Source of the DNA: Candidatus Pelagibacter communis
GTDB lineage: Bacteria > Pseudomonadota > Alphaproteobacteria > Pelagibacterales > Pelagibacteraceae
DNA: 64,000 nucleotides
NCBI RefSeq assembly: GCF_001180025.1
Contig: NZ_CVSK01000048.1
Span: 1-64,000, forward strand
Reading direction: 5' to 3'
Shown here: positions 16,211 to 27,331 of the stretch, in pieces
Layout: each line of letters starts with the position of its first letter
Numbering within the stretch: the first letter of the stretch is position 1
Notes under the pieces: generated by a model
What the model saw: only the letters and a program-made list of their open reading frames with translations
Database searches by the model: none
What the model was told of the DNA's origin: nothing
Position numbers and translations under genes: made by a program

Positions 16211-17534
16211 AGATCAAGATAGAATTTTTCAAAATTTATATAATGACAAAGGCTCAGATGTATCTTCATCACAAGAAAGAGGCGATTGGGTAAATACAAA
16301 AGAAATTACTGACAAAGGAAGAGATTGGATAATAAATGAAATTAAAGAATCTCAATTAAGAGGTCGAGGTGGAGCAGGATTTCCTACTGGTTTAAAATGG
16401 TCATTTGCACCCAAAGAAGTTGGATCTAGACCACATTACCTAGTTATAAATGGAGATGAGTCTGAGCCAGGAACTTGTAAAGATAGAGACATTTTAAGAT
16501 TTGAACCTCACAAGTTAATAGAAGGTTGTTTAATTGCATCTTATGCAGTACAGGCACATGTATGTTATATTTACATAAGAGGAGAATATTTTGTTGATGG
16601 TCAAAAACTTCAAGCAGCGATAGATGAAGCTTATGAAAAAAAATTATTAGGTAAAAATGCAGCTGGTACAGGATGGGATTTAGATATTTATATTCATTAT
16701 GGAGCTGGTGCATATATTTGTGGTGAAGAAACCGCACTGCTTGAAAGTTTAGAAGGTAAAAAAGGCCAACCTAGATTAAAACCACCTTTCCCAGCTTTGA
16801 TAGGCCTATATGGATGTCCTACAATAATTAATAATGTTGAAACAATTGCAGTGGTTCCAACTATTTTAAGAAGAGGAGCCAAATGGTTTGCTTCTTTAGG
16901 AAGAGAAAAAAATACTGGAACTAAAATTTTTTGTATTTCTGGAAATGTAAACAGTCCTTGTAATGTTGAAGAAGAGATGAGCATTCCTTTAAAAGAATTA
17001 ATAGAAGTTCATGCCGGCGGTGTAATTGGTGGATGGGAAAATTTACAGGCTGTAATACCTGGAGGTTCTTCAATGCCATTAATACCTAAAGAAAGATGTG
17101 AAACTTTAAAAATGGATTTTGATGCCTGTGTTGAAGAAAAAAGTGGACTTGGTACAGCAGGTATTGTGGTTATTAACAAAGATCAGGACATAATTAAATG
17201 TATGGCAAGGATTGCAAGATTTTACAAACATGAGAGTTGTGGTCAATGTACACCTTGTAGAGAAGGTTCTGGTTGGATGTGGAGAATGCTTGAGAGGATG
17301 GCAAAAGGTGATGCAACGAAGGATGAAGTAGATATGTTAGGTGATGTTACAAATCAAATTGCAGGACATACTATTTGTGCTTTTGGAGAGGGTTCATCAT
17401 GGCCAGTTCAGGGATTGCTCAGACATTTTAAAAAAGAAATTGAGAAAAGAAATAATTTGGATCCTATTGTTCAAAAGAAAAACAATATTCCTTATTTAGT
17501 TGATCAACATTTATTAGATAAAAAAAATGCTTAA
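16203..17534 (+). CDS. nuoF: NADH-quinone oxidoreductase subunit F
   Basis: NuoF (51-kDa subunit) binds NADH and FMN and carries 4Fe-4S cluster N3, the entry point for electrons. The FMN/NADH-binding glycine-rich segment [14 protein letters not shown] is at about residues 52-65, and the cluster motif [12 protein letters not shown] is near 345-356 with a further cysteine near 397 in HTICAFGEG. The 443-residue length is usual. The gene overlaps nuoG by 8 bp. Confidence 0.98.
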   Translation: MLKDQDRIFQNLYNDKGSDVSSSQERGDWVNTKEITDKGRDWIINEIKESQLRGRGGAGFPTGLKWSFAPKEVGSRPHYLVINGDESEPGTCKDRDILRFEPHKLIEGCLIASYAVQAHVCYIYIRGEYFVDGQKLQAAIDEAYEKKLLGKNAAGTGWDLDIYIHYGAGAYICGEETALLESLEGKKGQPRLKPPFPALIGLYGCPTIINNVETIAVVPTILRRGAKWFASLGREKNTGTKIFCISGNVNSPCNVEEEMSIPLKELIEVHAGGVIGGWENLQAVIPGGSSMPLIPKERCETLKMDFDACVEEKSGLGTAGIVVINKDQDIIKCMARIARFYKHESCGQCTPCREGSGWMWRMLERMAKGDATKDEVDMLGDVTNQIAGHTICAFGEGSSWPVQGLLRHFKKEIEKRNNLDPIVQKKNNIPYLVDQHLLDKKNA

Positions 17535-19554
17535 ATTAAAAGTAAATGAAATCGAAGTTGAAGTTGAAGAAGGTTTGACTGTCCTGCAAGCTTGTGAAAA
17601 AGCTGGAGTGGAAATTCCAAGATTTTGTTACCATGAAAAATTATCGATAGCAGGTAATTGTAGAATGTGTTTAGTTGAAATGGAAAAATCTCCTAAACCA
17701 ATTGCTTCATGTGCTATGCCAGCTGCAGAGGGTATGAATATTAAAACAAATACTGCTTTAGTAGAAAAAGCTCGTAAGGGAGTGATGGAATTTTTATTAG
17801 CTAACCATCCCTTAGATTGTCCAGTATGTGATCAAGGTGGTGAATGTGATCTTCAAGATCAATCAATGTACTACGGAGTAGACAAATCAAGATTTAAAGA
17901 AAACAAAAGAGCAGTCCCTGAAAAAAATATGGGACCATTGATTAAAACTCAAATGACCAGATGTATTCACTGTACTAGATGTGTGAGATTTGCAACAGAA
18001 GTTGCTGGAGTTCCAGAGCTTGGTGCTATTGGAAGAGGTGAAGATATGCAAATTACAACTTATCTAGAGCAATCAATGCAATCTGAATTGTCTGCTAACG
18101 TTGTAGATTTATGTCCAGTAGGAGCCCTAACATCAAAACCTTATGTATTTGAAGCTAGACCATGGGAACTAAAGAAAACTGAAACAATTGATGTAATGGA
18201 TGCAATAGGTTCAAATGTAAGAGTAGATACATATGATTGGGAAGTCAAAAGAGTACTTCCAATTATAAATGAAGATATTAATGAGGAATGGATCTCAGAC
18301 AAAACAAGATATGCTTGTGATGGTCTTTTACATCAAAGATTAGATACCCCATTTATTAAATACAACGGTAAGTTTGAAAAGGCCTCATGGGATGAAGTGT
18401 ATAAAATAATTAAATCTAAATTTGAAAACACATCTAAAGAAAAAATATGTGGTTTTGTTGGCGATTTAACCAATATGGAGACTAGTTATATTTTTAAAGA
18501 ATTTTTTGATCGAACAATTGATAATAAAAATTATGAGTCAAGATCTGATAACAGATTTATAAATACTTCAAAAAGAGAAAACTATTTATTCAATTCTTCT
18601 ATAAATGGCATTGAAGAAGCAGATTTAATTCTGATAGTAGGTTCAAACCCAAGATATGAAGCTACTATTTTAAATGCTAGAATTAGAAAAGCTTACTTGA
18701 ACAACAACACAAAAATAATTTCGCTTAATGATGTTGGTGATTTAACTTATCCTTATCAAAGTTTAGATGGTCAAACTCAGACTTTAAATAATATTCTTGA
18801 AGGAAATCATGATATATCTAAAGAAATTATAGATTCAAAAAAACCAATAATCATTATTGGCGAGTCTTTACTTAGATTAAATTCTTCAGAATTTTTATTT
18901 AATAAAACAAAAGAATTTTTATTAAAAAATAATAAAATTTCAGATGAATGGAACTCTTTAAATATTTTATCAACAGATGCAGCAACTGTAGGAAATATTG
19001 ATCTTGGAATAATTAATAATGAAAATAATTTAATTAGCGATTTAAAAGAACATAAATTTGATATTGTTTATCTTGTAGGTCAAGACAATTTAGAATTTGA
19101 TAAAAAAAACGAATTTATAATATATCAAGGTAGCCATGGTGATAAAGGTGCTGAGTCTGCTGATATTATTTTACCAGGCGCTGCCTATACTGAACAGGAT
19201 GGATACTTTACAAATCTAGAGGGAAAAATTCAAAAAGCCTACAAGGCATCATATCCACCGGGCGAAGCAAAAGAAGATTGGAAAATAATTAACGAACTTG
19301 CTGAATTTATGAATAATAGAAAATTATTTAATGATAAAGATGAATTAGAAAGCAGCATGTTTAATTATTTAAATTTACAAAAGGAAAAACAAGTAAATGA
19401 TATTAATAGCTCTACTAATGAGTTTCAAAATGAAACTTTAACAATCAAAGTAAAAGATTATTATTTTTCAAATGTAATTGCTAGATCATCAAAAACTATG
19501 GTTGAATGTAATAACTCTAAATTAAATTTAAAATCAACAGGTACGGAAGGTTAA
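17527..19554 (+). CDS. nuoG: NADH-quinone oxidoreductase subunit G
   Basis: NuoG (75-kDa subunit) carries several iron-sulfur clusters in the peripheral arm. The N-terminal 2Fe-2S ferredoxin domain has C34, C45, C48 and C62. The His-Cys cluster region ([14 protein letters not shown], about residues 98-111) and the 4Fe-4S motif CIHCTRC plus the distant CPVGAL follow, then a molybdopterin-oxidoreductase-like C-terminal domain that has lost catalytic function in this family. The 675 residues are close to the alphaproteobacterial length. Confidence 0.97.
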   Translation: MLKLKVNEIEVEVEEGLTVLQACEKAGVEIPRFCYHEKLSIAGNCRMCLVEMEKSPKPIASCAMPAAEGMNIKTNTALVEKARKGVMEFLLANHPLDCPVCDQGGECDLQDQSMYYGVDKSRFKENKRAVPEKNMGPLIKTQMTRCIHCTRCVRFATEVAGVPELGAIGRGEDMQITTYLEQSMQSELSANVVDLCPVGALTSKPYVFEARPWELKKTETIDVMDAIGSNVRVDTYDWEVKRVLPIINEDINEEWISDKTRYACDGLLHQRLDTPFIKYNGKFEKASWDEVYKIIKSKFENTSKEKICGFVGDLTNMETSYIFKEFFDRTIDNKNYESRSDNRFINTSKRENYLFNSSINGIEEADLILIVGSNPRYEATILNARIRKAYLNNNTKIISLNDVGDLTYPYQSLDGQTQTLNNILEGNHDISKEIIDSKKPIIIIGESLLRLNSSEFLFNKTKEFLLKNNKISDEWNSLNILSTDAATVGNIDLGIINNENNLISDLKEHKFDIVYLVGQDNLEFDKKNEFIIYQGSHGDKGAESADIILPGAAYTEQDGYFTNLEGKIQKAYKASYPPGEAKEDWKIINELAEFMNNRKLFNDKDELESSMFNYLNLQKEKQVNDINSSTNEFQNETLTIKVKDYYFSNVIARSSKTMVECNNSKLNLKSTGTEG

Positions 19555-19555
19555 T

Positions 19556-20554
19556 ATGGAATACATGAGCATAGTTTTTCAAGAAGTTTATAAGATTTTA
19601 TTCTTATTAGTTCCTGTTCTTGTTTCTGTAGCAATGATTGTTTGGCTTGATAGAAGGGTTTGGGCTTTTGTTCAAAAAAGACAAGGACCTAATGTTGTTG
19701 GTCCGTTCGGTTTGTTACAATCTTTAGCTGATGCTTTAAAATATATATTTAAAGAAATCATTATTCCATCTAGCTCAAACAAAGTAATTTTTATATTGGC
19801 TCCAATAGTCACGATGACTTTAGCTTTAATCGCATGGGCTGTAATCCCATTCAGTGCAACTCAGGTTTTAGCTGATATTAATGTTGGAATTCTTTATTTA
19901 TTTGCCGTTTCTTCACTAGGTGTTTATGGAATAATCATGGGTGGGTGGGCATCAAACTCCAAATATCCTTTTCTTGGAGCAATTCGTTCTGCTGCGCAAA
20001 TGGTTTCTTATGAGGTTTCAATTGGGGTAATAATAATAAATGTTTTACTTTGTGTCGGTTCATTAAACTTAAACGACATCGTTATCGCTCAACAAAATAT
20101 GTGGTTTGTAATTCCATTATTTCCAATGTTTGTAATTTTCTTTATTTCTGCTTTAGCTGAGACTAACAGACCACCTTTTGATTTACCAGAGGCAGAAGCA
20201 GAGTTGGTTGCTGGATATCAAACAGAGTATTCAGGAATGATGTATGCAATGTTTTGGTTAGGTGAGTATGCAAATATTTTATTAATGTGTGCAATGGGAG
20301 CAATATTATTTTTAGGTGGCTGGATGTCACCAATTGATGTTTATCCATTTACATTAGTGCCAGGAGCAATTTGGTTAATTTTAAAGATTCTTCTTTTATT
20401 CATCCTTTTTGCCTTAGTTAAGGCGATAGTACCAAGATACAGATATGATCAACTAATGAGACTTGGATGGAAAGTATTTCTTCCTCTTTCTTTAATTTGG
20501 GTAGTGTTAACAGCTAGCTATTTGTTTTATTTTAACCTTTTACCTGTGAATTAA
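19556..20554 (+). CDS. nuoH: NADH-quinone oxidoreductase subunit H
   Basis: NuoH is the membrane subunit that contacts the quinone chamber and links it to the proton channels. The 332-residue protein has about eight membrane helices. Family signatures are [20 protein letters not shown] (about residues 33-52) and the acidic loop [20 protein letters not shown] (about 208-227). It starts 1 bp after the nuoG stop and ends 2 bp before nuoI. Confidence 0.98.
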   Translation: MEYMSIVFQEVYKILFLLVPVLVSVAMIVWLDRRVWAFVQKRQGPNVVGPFGLLQSLADALKYIFKEIIIPSSSNKVIFILAPIVTMTLALIAWAVIPFSATQVLADINVGILYLFAVSSLGVYGIIMGGWASNSKYPFLGAIRSAAQMVSYEVSIGVIIINVLLCVGSLNLNDIVIAQQNMWFVIPLFPMFVIFFISALAETNRPPFDLPEAEAELVAGYQTEYSGMMYAMFWLGEYANILLMCAMGAILFLGGWMSPIDVYPFTLVPGAIWLILKILLLFILFALVKAIVPRYRYDQLMRLGWKVFLPLSLIWVVLTASYLFYFNLLPVN

Positions 20555-20556
20555 TA

Positions 20557-21042
20557 ATGAAGATTTCAAGATTTATTAAAACTATATTGATGACAGACTT
20601 CATTGGAGGTTTGTTGATTGCTATAAAAGAATTATTTAAATCAAAAAAAACAATTAATTACCCATTTGAAAAAGGTAAAATTAGTCCTCGTTTTAGAGGT
20701 GAGCATGCTTTACGAAGATATCCAAATGGAGAAGAGAGATGTATAGCATGTAAATTATGTGAAGCAGTATGTCCTGCACAAGCAATAACTATCGAGTCAG
20801 CAGAAAGAGAAGACGGAAGTAGAAAAACTACACGTTACGATATTGATATGATGAAATGTATTTATTGTGGTTTGTGTGAAGAATCTTGTCCTGTAGATGC
20901 AATAGTACAAGGTCCAAATTTTGAATTTTCAACAGAAACACGTGAAGAACTTTATTATACAAAAGAAAAGTTATTAGATAATGGTGATAGATGGGAGAAT
21001 GTTTTGGAGGCTAATATTAAAGCTGACAATATCCATAGATAA
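20557..21042 (+). CDS. nuoI: NADH-quinone oxidoreductase subunit I
   Basis: NuoI (23-kDa subunit) carries the tandem 4Fe-4S clusters N6a and N6b that bridge NuoG to NuoB. Both ferredoxin motifs are intact: [12 protein letters not shown] (about residues 62-73) and [12 protein letters not shown] (about 101-112). The 161-residue length and the N-terminal amphipathic helix are typical. Confidence 0.98.
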   Translation: MKISRFIKTILMTDFIGGLLIAIKELFKSKKTINYPFEKGKISPRFRGEHALRRYPNGEERCIACKLCEAVCPAQAITIESAEREDGSRKTTRYDIDMMKCIYCGLCEESCPVDAIVQGPNFEFSTETREELYYTKEKLLDNGDRWENVLEANIKADNIHR

Positions 21043-21044
21043 AA

Positions 21045-21677
21045 ATGATTGCACACGCTATTTTCTTTTATACATTTTCCATAATTGCTGTTGTTTCAGC
21101 TATAATGGTAACCGCTTCTAAAAATACTGTTCACTCAGTATTTTTCTTAATTCTTGATTTTATAAGTATCTCATGTCTTTTCATAATGATTGGTGCTGAA
21201 TTTTTGGGGATGATAATGCTAATTGTTTATGTTGGTGCTGTAGCAGTTTTATTTTTGTTTGTTGTTATGATGTTAAACGTAGCCCAACAAAAAAATCAAT
21301 GGTTTGCAGGTCAAGCAACCTCTAAACATATTCCAGTTGGTTTAATTATAAGTACATTAATTTTCTTTGAAATTGTAATTGTGATAGGTGGCTGGAAATA
21401 TAAACCAGAAATTTTTGATATTAATAATTCACTTGCTAATACAAGTGTAAGTAACACTCATTCATTGGGCCAAATTTTATACACTGATTATATTCATGTG
21501 TTTCAAATAAGTGGAATGATCCTACTAGTAGCTATGATTGGAGCCATTGTATTGACTTTTAGACAAAGATCTGGAGTTAAAAAACAAAGTTATATCAAAC
21601 AAATATCTAGAGAAAGAGCAGAAGGTGTTGAGGTGTTAGAAGTGCAGAGCAATAAGGGAGTTAAAATAGATGATTGA
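21045..21677 (+). CDS. nuoJ: NADH-quinone oxidoreductase subunit J
   Basis: NuoJ is a membrane subunit of the proton-translocating arm of complex I. Five hydrophobic segments are visible in 210 residues. The third contains the conserved [20 protein letters not shown] stretch, a helix known to change shape during the catalytic cycle. The C-terminus is a polar tail. The stop overlaps the start of nuoK by 8 bp. Confidence 0.96.
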   Translation: MIAHAIFFYTFSIIAVVSAIMVTASKNTVHSVFFLILDFISISCLFIMIGAEFLGMIMLIVYVGAVAVLFLFVVMMLNVAQQKNQWFAGQATSKHIPVGLIISTLIFFEIVIVIGGWKYKPEIFDINNSLANTSVSNTHSLGQILYTDYIHVFQISGMILLVAMIGAIVLTFRQRSGVKKQSYIKQISRERAEGVEVLEVQSNKGVKIDD

Positions 21678-21981
21678 GATAGGCTTAGGACATTATTTAA
21701 CTTTAGGAGCTGTTATTTTTTCAATTGGAGTAATTGGTATATTTCTTAATAGAAAGAACATCATTGTCATTTTAATGAGTATTGAATTGATATTACTAGC
21801 TGTAAATATCAACTTGGTTGCTTTTTCCATTTATTTAGGAGATTTGGCAGGACAAGTTTTTACTCTATTCATTCTTACTGTTGCAGCAGCTGAAGCAGCC
21901 ATAGGATTAGCAATTATAGTCGTGTATTTTAGAAATTCTGGAACAATAAGGGTTGAAGAAATAGATAAGTTAAAAGGATAA
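21670..21981 (+). CDS. nuoK: NADH-quinone oxidoreductase subunit K
   Basis: NuoK is a three-helix membrane subunit with two buried glutamates that form part of the proton pathway. In this 103-residue protein the helix-2 glutamate is in [12 protein letters not shown] and the helix-3 one in [11 protein letters not shown], both conserved. It overlaps nuoJ and is 2 bp from nuoL. Confidence 0.97.
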   Translation: MIEIGLGHYLTLGAVIFSIGVIGIFLNRKNIIVILMSIELILLAVNINLVAFSIYLGDLAGQVFTLFILTVAAAEAAIGLAIIVVYFRNSGTIRVEEIDKLKG

Positions 21982-21983
21982 TT

Positions 21984-23894
21984 ATGGAACTATCAATTAT
22001 ATTTCTTCCACTTATTGCTTCAATAATCTCTGGTTTTTTTGGAAGATATATCGGTGATAGAAATTCTGAAATAATAACAAGTGCTCTAGTTTCAATTTCT
22101 GCACTTTTATCAATTCATGTTCTTTATCAAGTAATTGTAAATCAATACGAGGAAAATATTGTTATAGCTACCTGGATAAGCTCAGGTTCACTTGATGTAA
22201 ATTGGTCGATGTTAATTGATCCTTTATCAGCAGTGATGTTAGTAGTTGTAACATCCGTATCTGCCTTAGTACACATTTATTCAATTGGTTACATGTCTCA
22301 TGATCCTCATAAACCAAGATTTATGGCATATTTATCATTGTTCACTTTTGCGATGTTGATGCTTGTGACTTCAGATAATTTCATACAATTATTTTTTGGC
22401 TGGGAAGGAGTTGGTCTATGTTCTTACTTCTTAATTGGTTTTTGGTTCAAAAAGGAAAGCGCAAATGCTGCTGCAATAAAAGCATTTGTTGTAAACAGAG
22501 TAGGTGATTTTGGTTTTGCTTTAGGAATTTTCTTAATATTTTATTTATTTGGAACTGTTAATTACTCAGAGGTTTTTCAACAAATTCCAACAGTTGTAGA
22601 TAAAAATTTATCATTTTTAGGTTTTGAAGTTAAAGCAATAGATTTAATTTGTTTACTTTTATTTATTGGAGCAATGGGTAAATCCGCACAGATATTGCTA
22701 CATACTTGGCTACCCGATGCGATGGAAGGTCCAACTCCAGTTTCTGCATTAATTCATGCAGCAACGATGGTTACAGCTGGAGTTTTCCTGGTAGTAAGAT
22801 GTTCTCCAATTTATGAATATTCACCGTTAATACTAAATTTTATAACCATTGTTGGAATGACAACCGCATTCTTTGCAGCAACAGTGGCTTTAGTTCAAAC
22901 AGATATTAAAAAAATAATTGCTTATTCTACATGTAGTCAACTTGGTTATATGTTTTTTGCAGCTGGAGTAGGCGCATACAATGTTGCCATGTTTCACTTA
23001 TTTACTCACGCATTTTTCAAAGCCTTATTATTTTTAGGTTCTGGTTCAGTAATCCATGCATTTAAAGATGAGCAAAATATAAATAACATGGGAGGTGTAT
23101 GGAAAAAGTTACCATATACTTATGCTTTAATGATAATAGGAACACTTGCTTTAACAGGTTTTCCATTTTTATCAGGATTTTATTCTAAAGATGCAATTAT
23201 AGAATTTGCTTATTTAAAAGGAAATACTACTGGTTATTATGCAGCTGGGATTGGAATAATTACAGCATTTCTAACATCTATTTATTCATGGAGATTAATT
23301 TTTAAAACTTTTCATGGAGAGTATAACAATAAATTGATCAAGATAGAGGAAACACACGAGTCTCCTTTAGTAATGCTTATTCCATTATTTGTTCTTTCAT
23401 TAGGTGCTGTATTTGCGGGTTTTCTATTTAAAGGACTTTTTATTGGTTACGGTGATAATTTATTCTGGGCAGAGTCTATAAAGTTTTTGGAGCCTTTAAG
23501 CACTGAACATCCACCTTTATGGTTTTTGCTTTTAACACCTTGTTTAGTTTTGCTATCTATACCTATTGCTTATTACTTATTTGTAAAAAACAAAGAGTTA
23601 CCTAAGTCAATAGTTTCTATAAACAAACCTTTGTATAATTTTTTAGTGAACAAATGGTACTTTGATGAGTTGTATGATGTTATGTTTATTAAATCTTCAA
23701 AAAAACTAGGTCTATTTTTATGGAAATTTTGTGATGGAACTATAATTGATGGTTTTGGTCCTGATGGAATTTCCTCTTTTATAAAAAAATGTTCAATTAA
23801 AGCAACTAAATTTCAAAGTGGTTTTATCTATCAATATGCATTTGTGATGTTGTTAGGTTTTTCCGCATTACTAACCTTTTTAATAGTTAAATAA
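21984..23894 (+). CDS. nuoL: NADH-quinone oxidoreductase subunit L
   Basis: NuoL is the distal antiporter-like proton-pumping subunit of complex I. The 636-residue protein has 14 or more membrane helices, the lateral helix and a C-terminal anchoring helix. Motifs include FFGWEGVGLCSYFLIGFW (about residues 137-154, with the key Glu), LLHTWLPDAMEGPTPVSALIHAATMV (about 238-263) and the lysine-bearing helix before IAYSTCSQLGYMF. Its stop shares a base with the nuoM start. Confidence 0.97.
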   Translation: MELSIIFLPLIASIISGFFGRYIGDRNSEIITSALVSISALLSIHVLYQVIVNQYEENIVIATWISSGSLDVNWSMLIDPLSAVMLVVVTSVSALVHIYSIGYMSHDPHKPRFMAYLSLFTFAMLMLVTSDNFIQLFFGWEGVGLCSYFLIGFWFKKESANAAAIKAFVVNRVGDFGFALGIFLIFYLFGTVNYSEVFQQIPTVVDKNLSFLGFEVKAIDLICLLLFIGAMGKSAQILLHTWLPDAMEGPTPVSALIHAATMVTAGVFLVVRCSPIYEYSPLILNFITIVGMTTAFFAATVALVQTDIKKIIAYSTCSQLGYMFFAAGVGAYNVAMFHLFTHAFFKALLFLGSGSVIHAFKDEQNINNMGGVWKKLPYTYALMIIGTLALTGFPFLSGFYSKDAIIEFAYLKGNTTGYYAAGIGIITAFLTSIYSWRLIFKTFHGEYNNKLIKIEETHESPLVMLIPLFVLSLGAVFAGFLFKGLFIGYGDNLFWAESIKFLEPLSTEHPPLWFLLLTPCLVLLSIPIAYYLFVKNKELPKSIVSINKPLYNFLVNKWYFDELYDVMFIKSSKKLGLFLWKFCDGTIIDGFGPDGISSFIKKCSIKATKFQSGFIYQYAFVMLLGFSALLTFLIVK

Positions 23895-25375
23895 TGAATT
23901 TTCCTATTCTTTCATCTTTAATATTGTTACCAACAATTGGAGCTTTATTTTTATTTTTTACTAAAAATAAAGAGGGAAATAATTTAACTGCTAAATACGT
24001 AGCTTTGTTTACAACTGTAGTTAATTTTTTAATTTCGATTTATCTTTGGATTTCTTTTGACCAATCAACGTCTACTTTTCAATTTGTAGAAGATAGAACA
24101 TGGATTGAAGGATTTATTAATTATAAAGTTGGAGTTGATGGTATTTCAATTTTATTTATAATATTAACAACATTCATAACTCCCCTTTGTATAATATCTG
24201 TAAATAATTCTGTTAAAAATAGATTGAGAGATTTTTTAATTGCAATTCTAATCATGGAAAGTTTCATGATTGGTGTTTTCTGTGCACTTGATTTAGTTGT
24301 ATTCTATTTATTTTTTGAAGCTGGATTAATACCAATGTTTTTAATTATTGGTATTTGGGGAGGTGCAAGAAGGGTTTATTCTGCATTCAAATTCTTTTTA
24401 TACACATTGTTAGGTTCTGTTTTGATGTTAGTTGCAATAATTTCAATTTATTGGATTACAGGAACAACTGACGTAGTTCAACTATATGAAATTGGTATTG
24501 ATGTTAAATATCAAAACCTATTGTGGTTAGCATTTTTTAGTTCATTTGCAGTTAAAACACCTATGTGGCCAGTTCATACATGGTTACCTGATGCACACGT
24601 TGAGGCTCCTACAGCAGGATCTGTATTATTAGCCGCAATTTTATTAAAGATGGCTGGATATGGTTTTATAAGATTTTCTCTAGGTCTTTTCCCGGTTGCA
24701 TCAGAGGTATTTACACCATTAATTTACACTTTGAGTGTTATAGCAATCATATTTACTTCACTAATAGCTTTAATGCAGGAGGATATGAAAAAGTTAATTG
24801 CTTATTCTTCAGTAGCGCATATGGGCTTTGTAACTTTAGGTATATTCACTTTGCAACAACAAGGAATTGAAGGAAGTATAATTCAAATGATAAGCCATGG
24901 CTTAGTTTCGGCAGCATTATTTTTAACTGTTGGCGTAGTTTATGACAGAATGCATTCTAGATTGATAAGTACATATGGTGGACTAGTTTCTGTAATTCCA
25001 AAATATTCAATACTGTTCATGTTATTTGCTTTAGCATCGCTTGGTTTACCTGGAACCAGTGGTTTTATTGGTGAGTTTTTAATATTAATGGGAGCTTTCA
25101 AGGATAATTTTTTAGTAGCTGTTATAGCAAGTATAGGAGTAATTTTAGGAGCTGCATACATGTTGTGGCTCTATAAAAGAGTAGTATTTGGAAAATTACT
25201 TAATGAAGATCTTAAAAAAATTTTAGATTTAAATAGATCTGAATATTTTATCTTATCTTGTTTAGCTGCACCAATCTTATTTTTTGGTTTTTACCCCGAT
25301 CCATTAATCAACACTATTGAAGTTTCTGTTACTGATTTAATTAATATGCATAACACAAATATAGCTAGTAAATAA
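23894..25375 (+). CDS. nuoM: NADH-quinone oxidoreductase subunit M
   Basis: NuoM is the middle antiporter-like proton-pumping subunit. The 493-residue protein has 14 predicted helices. The conserved glutamate is in FFEAGLIPMFLIIGIWGG (about residues 140-157), and PVHTWLPDAHVEAPTAGSVLLAA lies at about 228-250. LIAYSSVAHMG follows near 305. Gene order and tight spacing to nuoL (1-bp overlap) and nuoN (1-bp gap) fit one operon. Confidence 0.97.
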   Translation: MNFPILSSLILLPTIGALFLFFTKNKEGNNLTAKYVALFTTVVNFLISIYLWISFDQSTSTFQFVEDRTWIEGFINYKVGVDGISILFIILTTFITPLCIISVNNSVKNRLRDFLIAILIMESFMIGVFCALDLVVFYLFFEAGLIPMFLIIGIWGGARRVYSAFKFFLYTLLGSVLMLVAIISIYWITGTTDVVQLYEIGIDVKYQNLLWLAFFSSFAVKTPMWPVHTWLPDAHVEAPTAGSVLLAAILLKMAGYGFIRFSLGLFPVASEVFTPLIYTLSVIAIIFTSLIALMQEDMKKLIAYSSVAHMGFVTLGIFTLQQQGIEGSIIQMISHGLVSAALFLTVGVVYDRMHSRLISTYGGLVSVIPKYSILFMLFALASLGLPGTSGFIGEFLILMGAFKDNFLVAVIASIGVILGAAYMLWLYKRVVFGKLLNEDLKKILDLNRSEYFILSCLAAPILFFGFYPDPLINTIEVSVTDLINMHNTNIASK

Positions 25376-25376
25376 T

Positions 25377-26795
25377 ATGGAAAATTTAAATTTAATATTA
25401 CCTGAAATTTTTATTTCTTTATCAATTATGTTTTTACTTATTTTAGGTGTGTTTAAAAATGACAGTTCTAAAATTACTTTTAATTTATCTTTGTTTGCAA
25501 TTTTAATTACAACAATAATAACATTCAATGAAACTTTCTTTGTAACTAGAGAAACTTTGTTTAATGAAAGCTTTGTGATTGACAGTATGTCCTCGCTAAT
25601 GAAAATTATAACTTTAATTGGAGGTTTTTTAGTTTTAGTTATTTCGTCAACTTATTTAAAAACATTTAAAATATATAATATAGAATATCCGGTTCTGATT
25701 TTGAGTTCAATTCTTGGAATGATGGTAATGATCAGTTCAAATGATTTAATTGTTTTTTATATGGGCCTAGAATTACAGTCATTAGCTCTATATGTTTTAG
25801 CTACATATAACAGAGATCAATTAAAATCATCAGAAGCTGGTTTGAAATATTTTGTTTTAAGTGCATTATCATCAGGATTATTATTATATGGATGTTCTTT
25901 AGTTTATGGTTTTTCAGGTTCTACCAATTTTGATATAATATCAAATCAACTAAATTCTGAGGAATATGTTTTAACTTTTGGGATTGTCTTCATATTAGTT
26001 GGTTTAGCATTTAAAATTTCTGCAGTTCCATTCCATATGTGGGCACCTGATGTTTATGAAGGATCTCCAACAACTGTTACTTTGTTTTTCACAATAGTAC
26101 CAAAGGTAGCTGCTTTGACTGTATTTATTAGATTTTTATATGTTCCTTTTTTAAATTTAATTGATCAATGGCAAATGATAATAGTTTTCTTATCTATAGC
26201 TTCTATGGTTTTTGGAGCAGTTGCTGCTATAGGACAAACTAATATTAAAAGACTAATTGCTTACAGTTCTATAGGACACATTGGTTACACATTAGCTGGT
26301 TTAGCCACAGCATCAAACGAGGGAATTCAAAGTTCGATAATTTATATTTCTATTTATGTTGTTATGAATTTAGCTCTTTTTTCATGTCTATTAATGTTAA
26401 GAAGAAAAGATCAATATTATGAAAATATTGATGATCTCTCAGGATTATCAAAAAACCATCCACTATTATCTTTATGCTTGCTTGTAATATTGTTTTCTTT
26501 AGCAGGTATACCGCCTTTGGCAGGTTTCTTCGCAAAATTTTACGTTTTTAAAGCAGTATTGGAACAATCAATGTATTTCTTAGCTATAGTAGGGTTGTTA
26601 TCAACTGTGGTTGCAGCTTTTTATTATCTAAGAATTATAAAAATTATGTATTTTGATAAGGAAAGAGATAAATATGACAATGACCATAGCTTATGGTTAA
26701 AACTTTCTCTTACAGTTTCAACGATATTAATTCTTTTATACTTCATATTCCCAAGTCAGTTAATAGAAGTTGTTTCAAGAATTAATATTATTTGA
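25377..26795 (+). CDS. nuoN: NADH-quinone oxidoreductase subunit N
   Basis: NuoN is the third antiporter-like subunit, nearest the peripheral arm. The 472-residue protein is fully hydrophobic with about 14 helices. Signatures are the glutamate-bearing FYMGLELQSLALYVLA (about residues 128-143), KISAVPFHMWAPDVYEGSPT (about 214-233) and IAYSSIGHIGY (about 296-306). It closes the nuo operon. Its stop overlaps the birA start, so the transcript probably continues. Confidence 0.97.
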   Translation: MENLNLILPEIFISLSIMFLLILGVFKNDSSKITFNLSLFAILITTIITFNETFFVTRETLFNESFVIDSMSSLMKIITLIGGFLVLVISSTYLKTFKIYNIEYPVLILSSILGMMVMISSNDLIVFYMGLELQSLALYVLATYNRDQLKSSEAGLKYFVLSALSSGLLLYGCSLVYGFSGSTNFDIISNQLNSEEYVLTFGIVFILVGLAFKISAVPFHMWAPDVYEGSPTTVTLFFTIVPKVAALTVFIRFLYVPFLNLIDQWQMIIVFLSIASMVFGAVAAIGQTNIKRLIAYSSIGHIGYTLAGLATASNEGIQSSIIYISIYVVMNLALFSCLLMLRRKDQYYENIDDLSGLSKNHPLLSLCLLVILFSLAGIPPLAGFFAKFYVFKAVLEQSMYFLAIVGLLSTVVAAFYYLRIIKIMYFDKERDKYDNDHSLWLKLSLTVSTILILLYFIFPSQLIEVVSRINII

Positions 26796-27328
26796 TGAAA
26801 TTAAAAAAATTTAAATTTAAAAAAGTTAAAAGTACAAATAATATTGCAATAAGAATTATCAAAGAAACTAAATACAACTTAGGTATGGTTGTTGCTGAAA
26901 CACAAGTGAATGGTAGAGGACAGTATGGAAGAAAATGGATATCGTTAAAAGGAAATTTGTTTATATCATTCTTTAATGAACTTAATAAAACAAAACTATC
27001 GATTAACACTATAACAAAAATCAATTGTCTTTTAGTAAAAAAATTACTCTCGTTATTTACAAGTAAAAAAATTTTATTTAAAAAACCAAATGACTTATTA
27101 ATTGATAAAAAAAAGATTAGTGGCATTTTACAAGAAGTCATATTTATAAGAGGTAAAAAATTTTTAATTACTGGCATAGGCATAAATATTAAAAAAAATC
27201 CAATTATTAAGAATTATCCTGCCACAAACTTGCAAGAGGTAACTAAAAAAAGTATTAGTAAATTAATTGTAGAAAATAAACTAAAACAACTTTTTGAAAA
27301 AAATTTATCGAAATTGTATAAAAATTAA
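26795..27328 (+). CDS. birA: Biotin--[acetyl-CoA-carboxylase] ligase, minimal form
   Basis: This enzyme activates biotin as biotinyl-AMP and attaches it to the carrier protein of acetyl-CoA carboxylase. The 177-residue product holds the core ligase domain only: STNNIA near the start, the biotinyl-AMP-binding GRGQYGRKW motif (around residues 42-50), KPNDLLID and KKISGIL in the middle, and GIGINI near 128. There is no N-terminal DNA-binding domain, so it should not repress biotin genes, and the C-terminal SH3-like part is very short. The usual KWPND reads KKPND here. ATG 26795 overlaps the nuoN stop. The place after nuoN is usual for alphaproteobacteria. Confidence 0.85.
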   Translation: MKLKKFKFKKVKSTNNIAIRIIKETKYNLGMVVAETQVNGRGQYGRKWISLKGNLFISFFNELNKTKLSINTITKINCLLVKKLLSLFTSKKILFKKPNDLLIDKKKISGILQEVIFIRGKKFLITGIGINIKKNPIIKNYPATNLQEVTKKSISKLIVENKLKQLFEKNLSKLYKN

Positions 27329-27331
27329 ATA

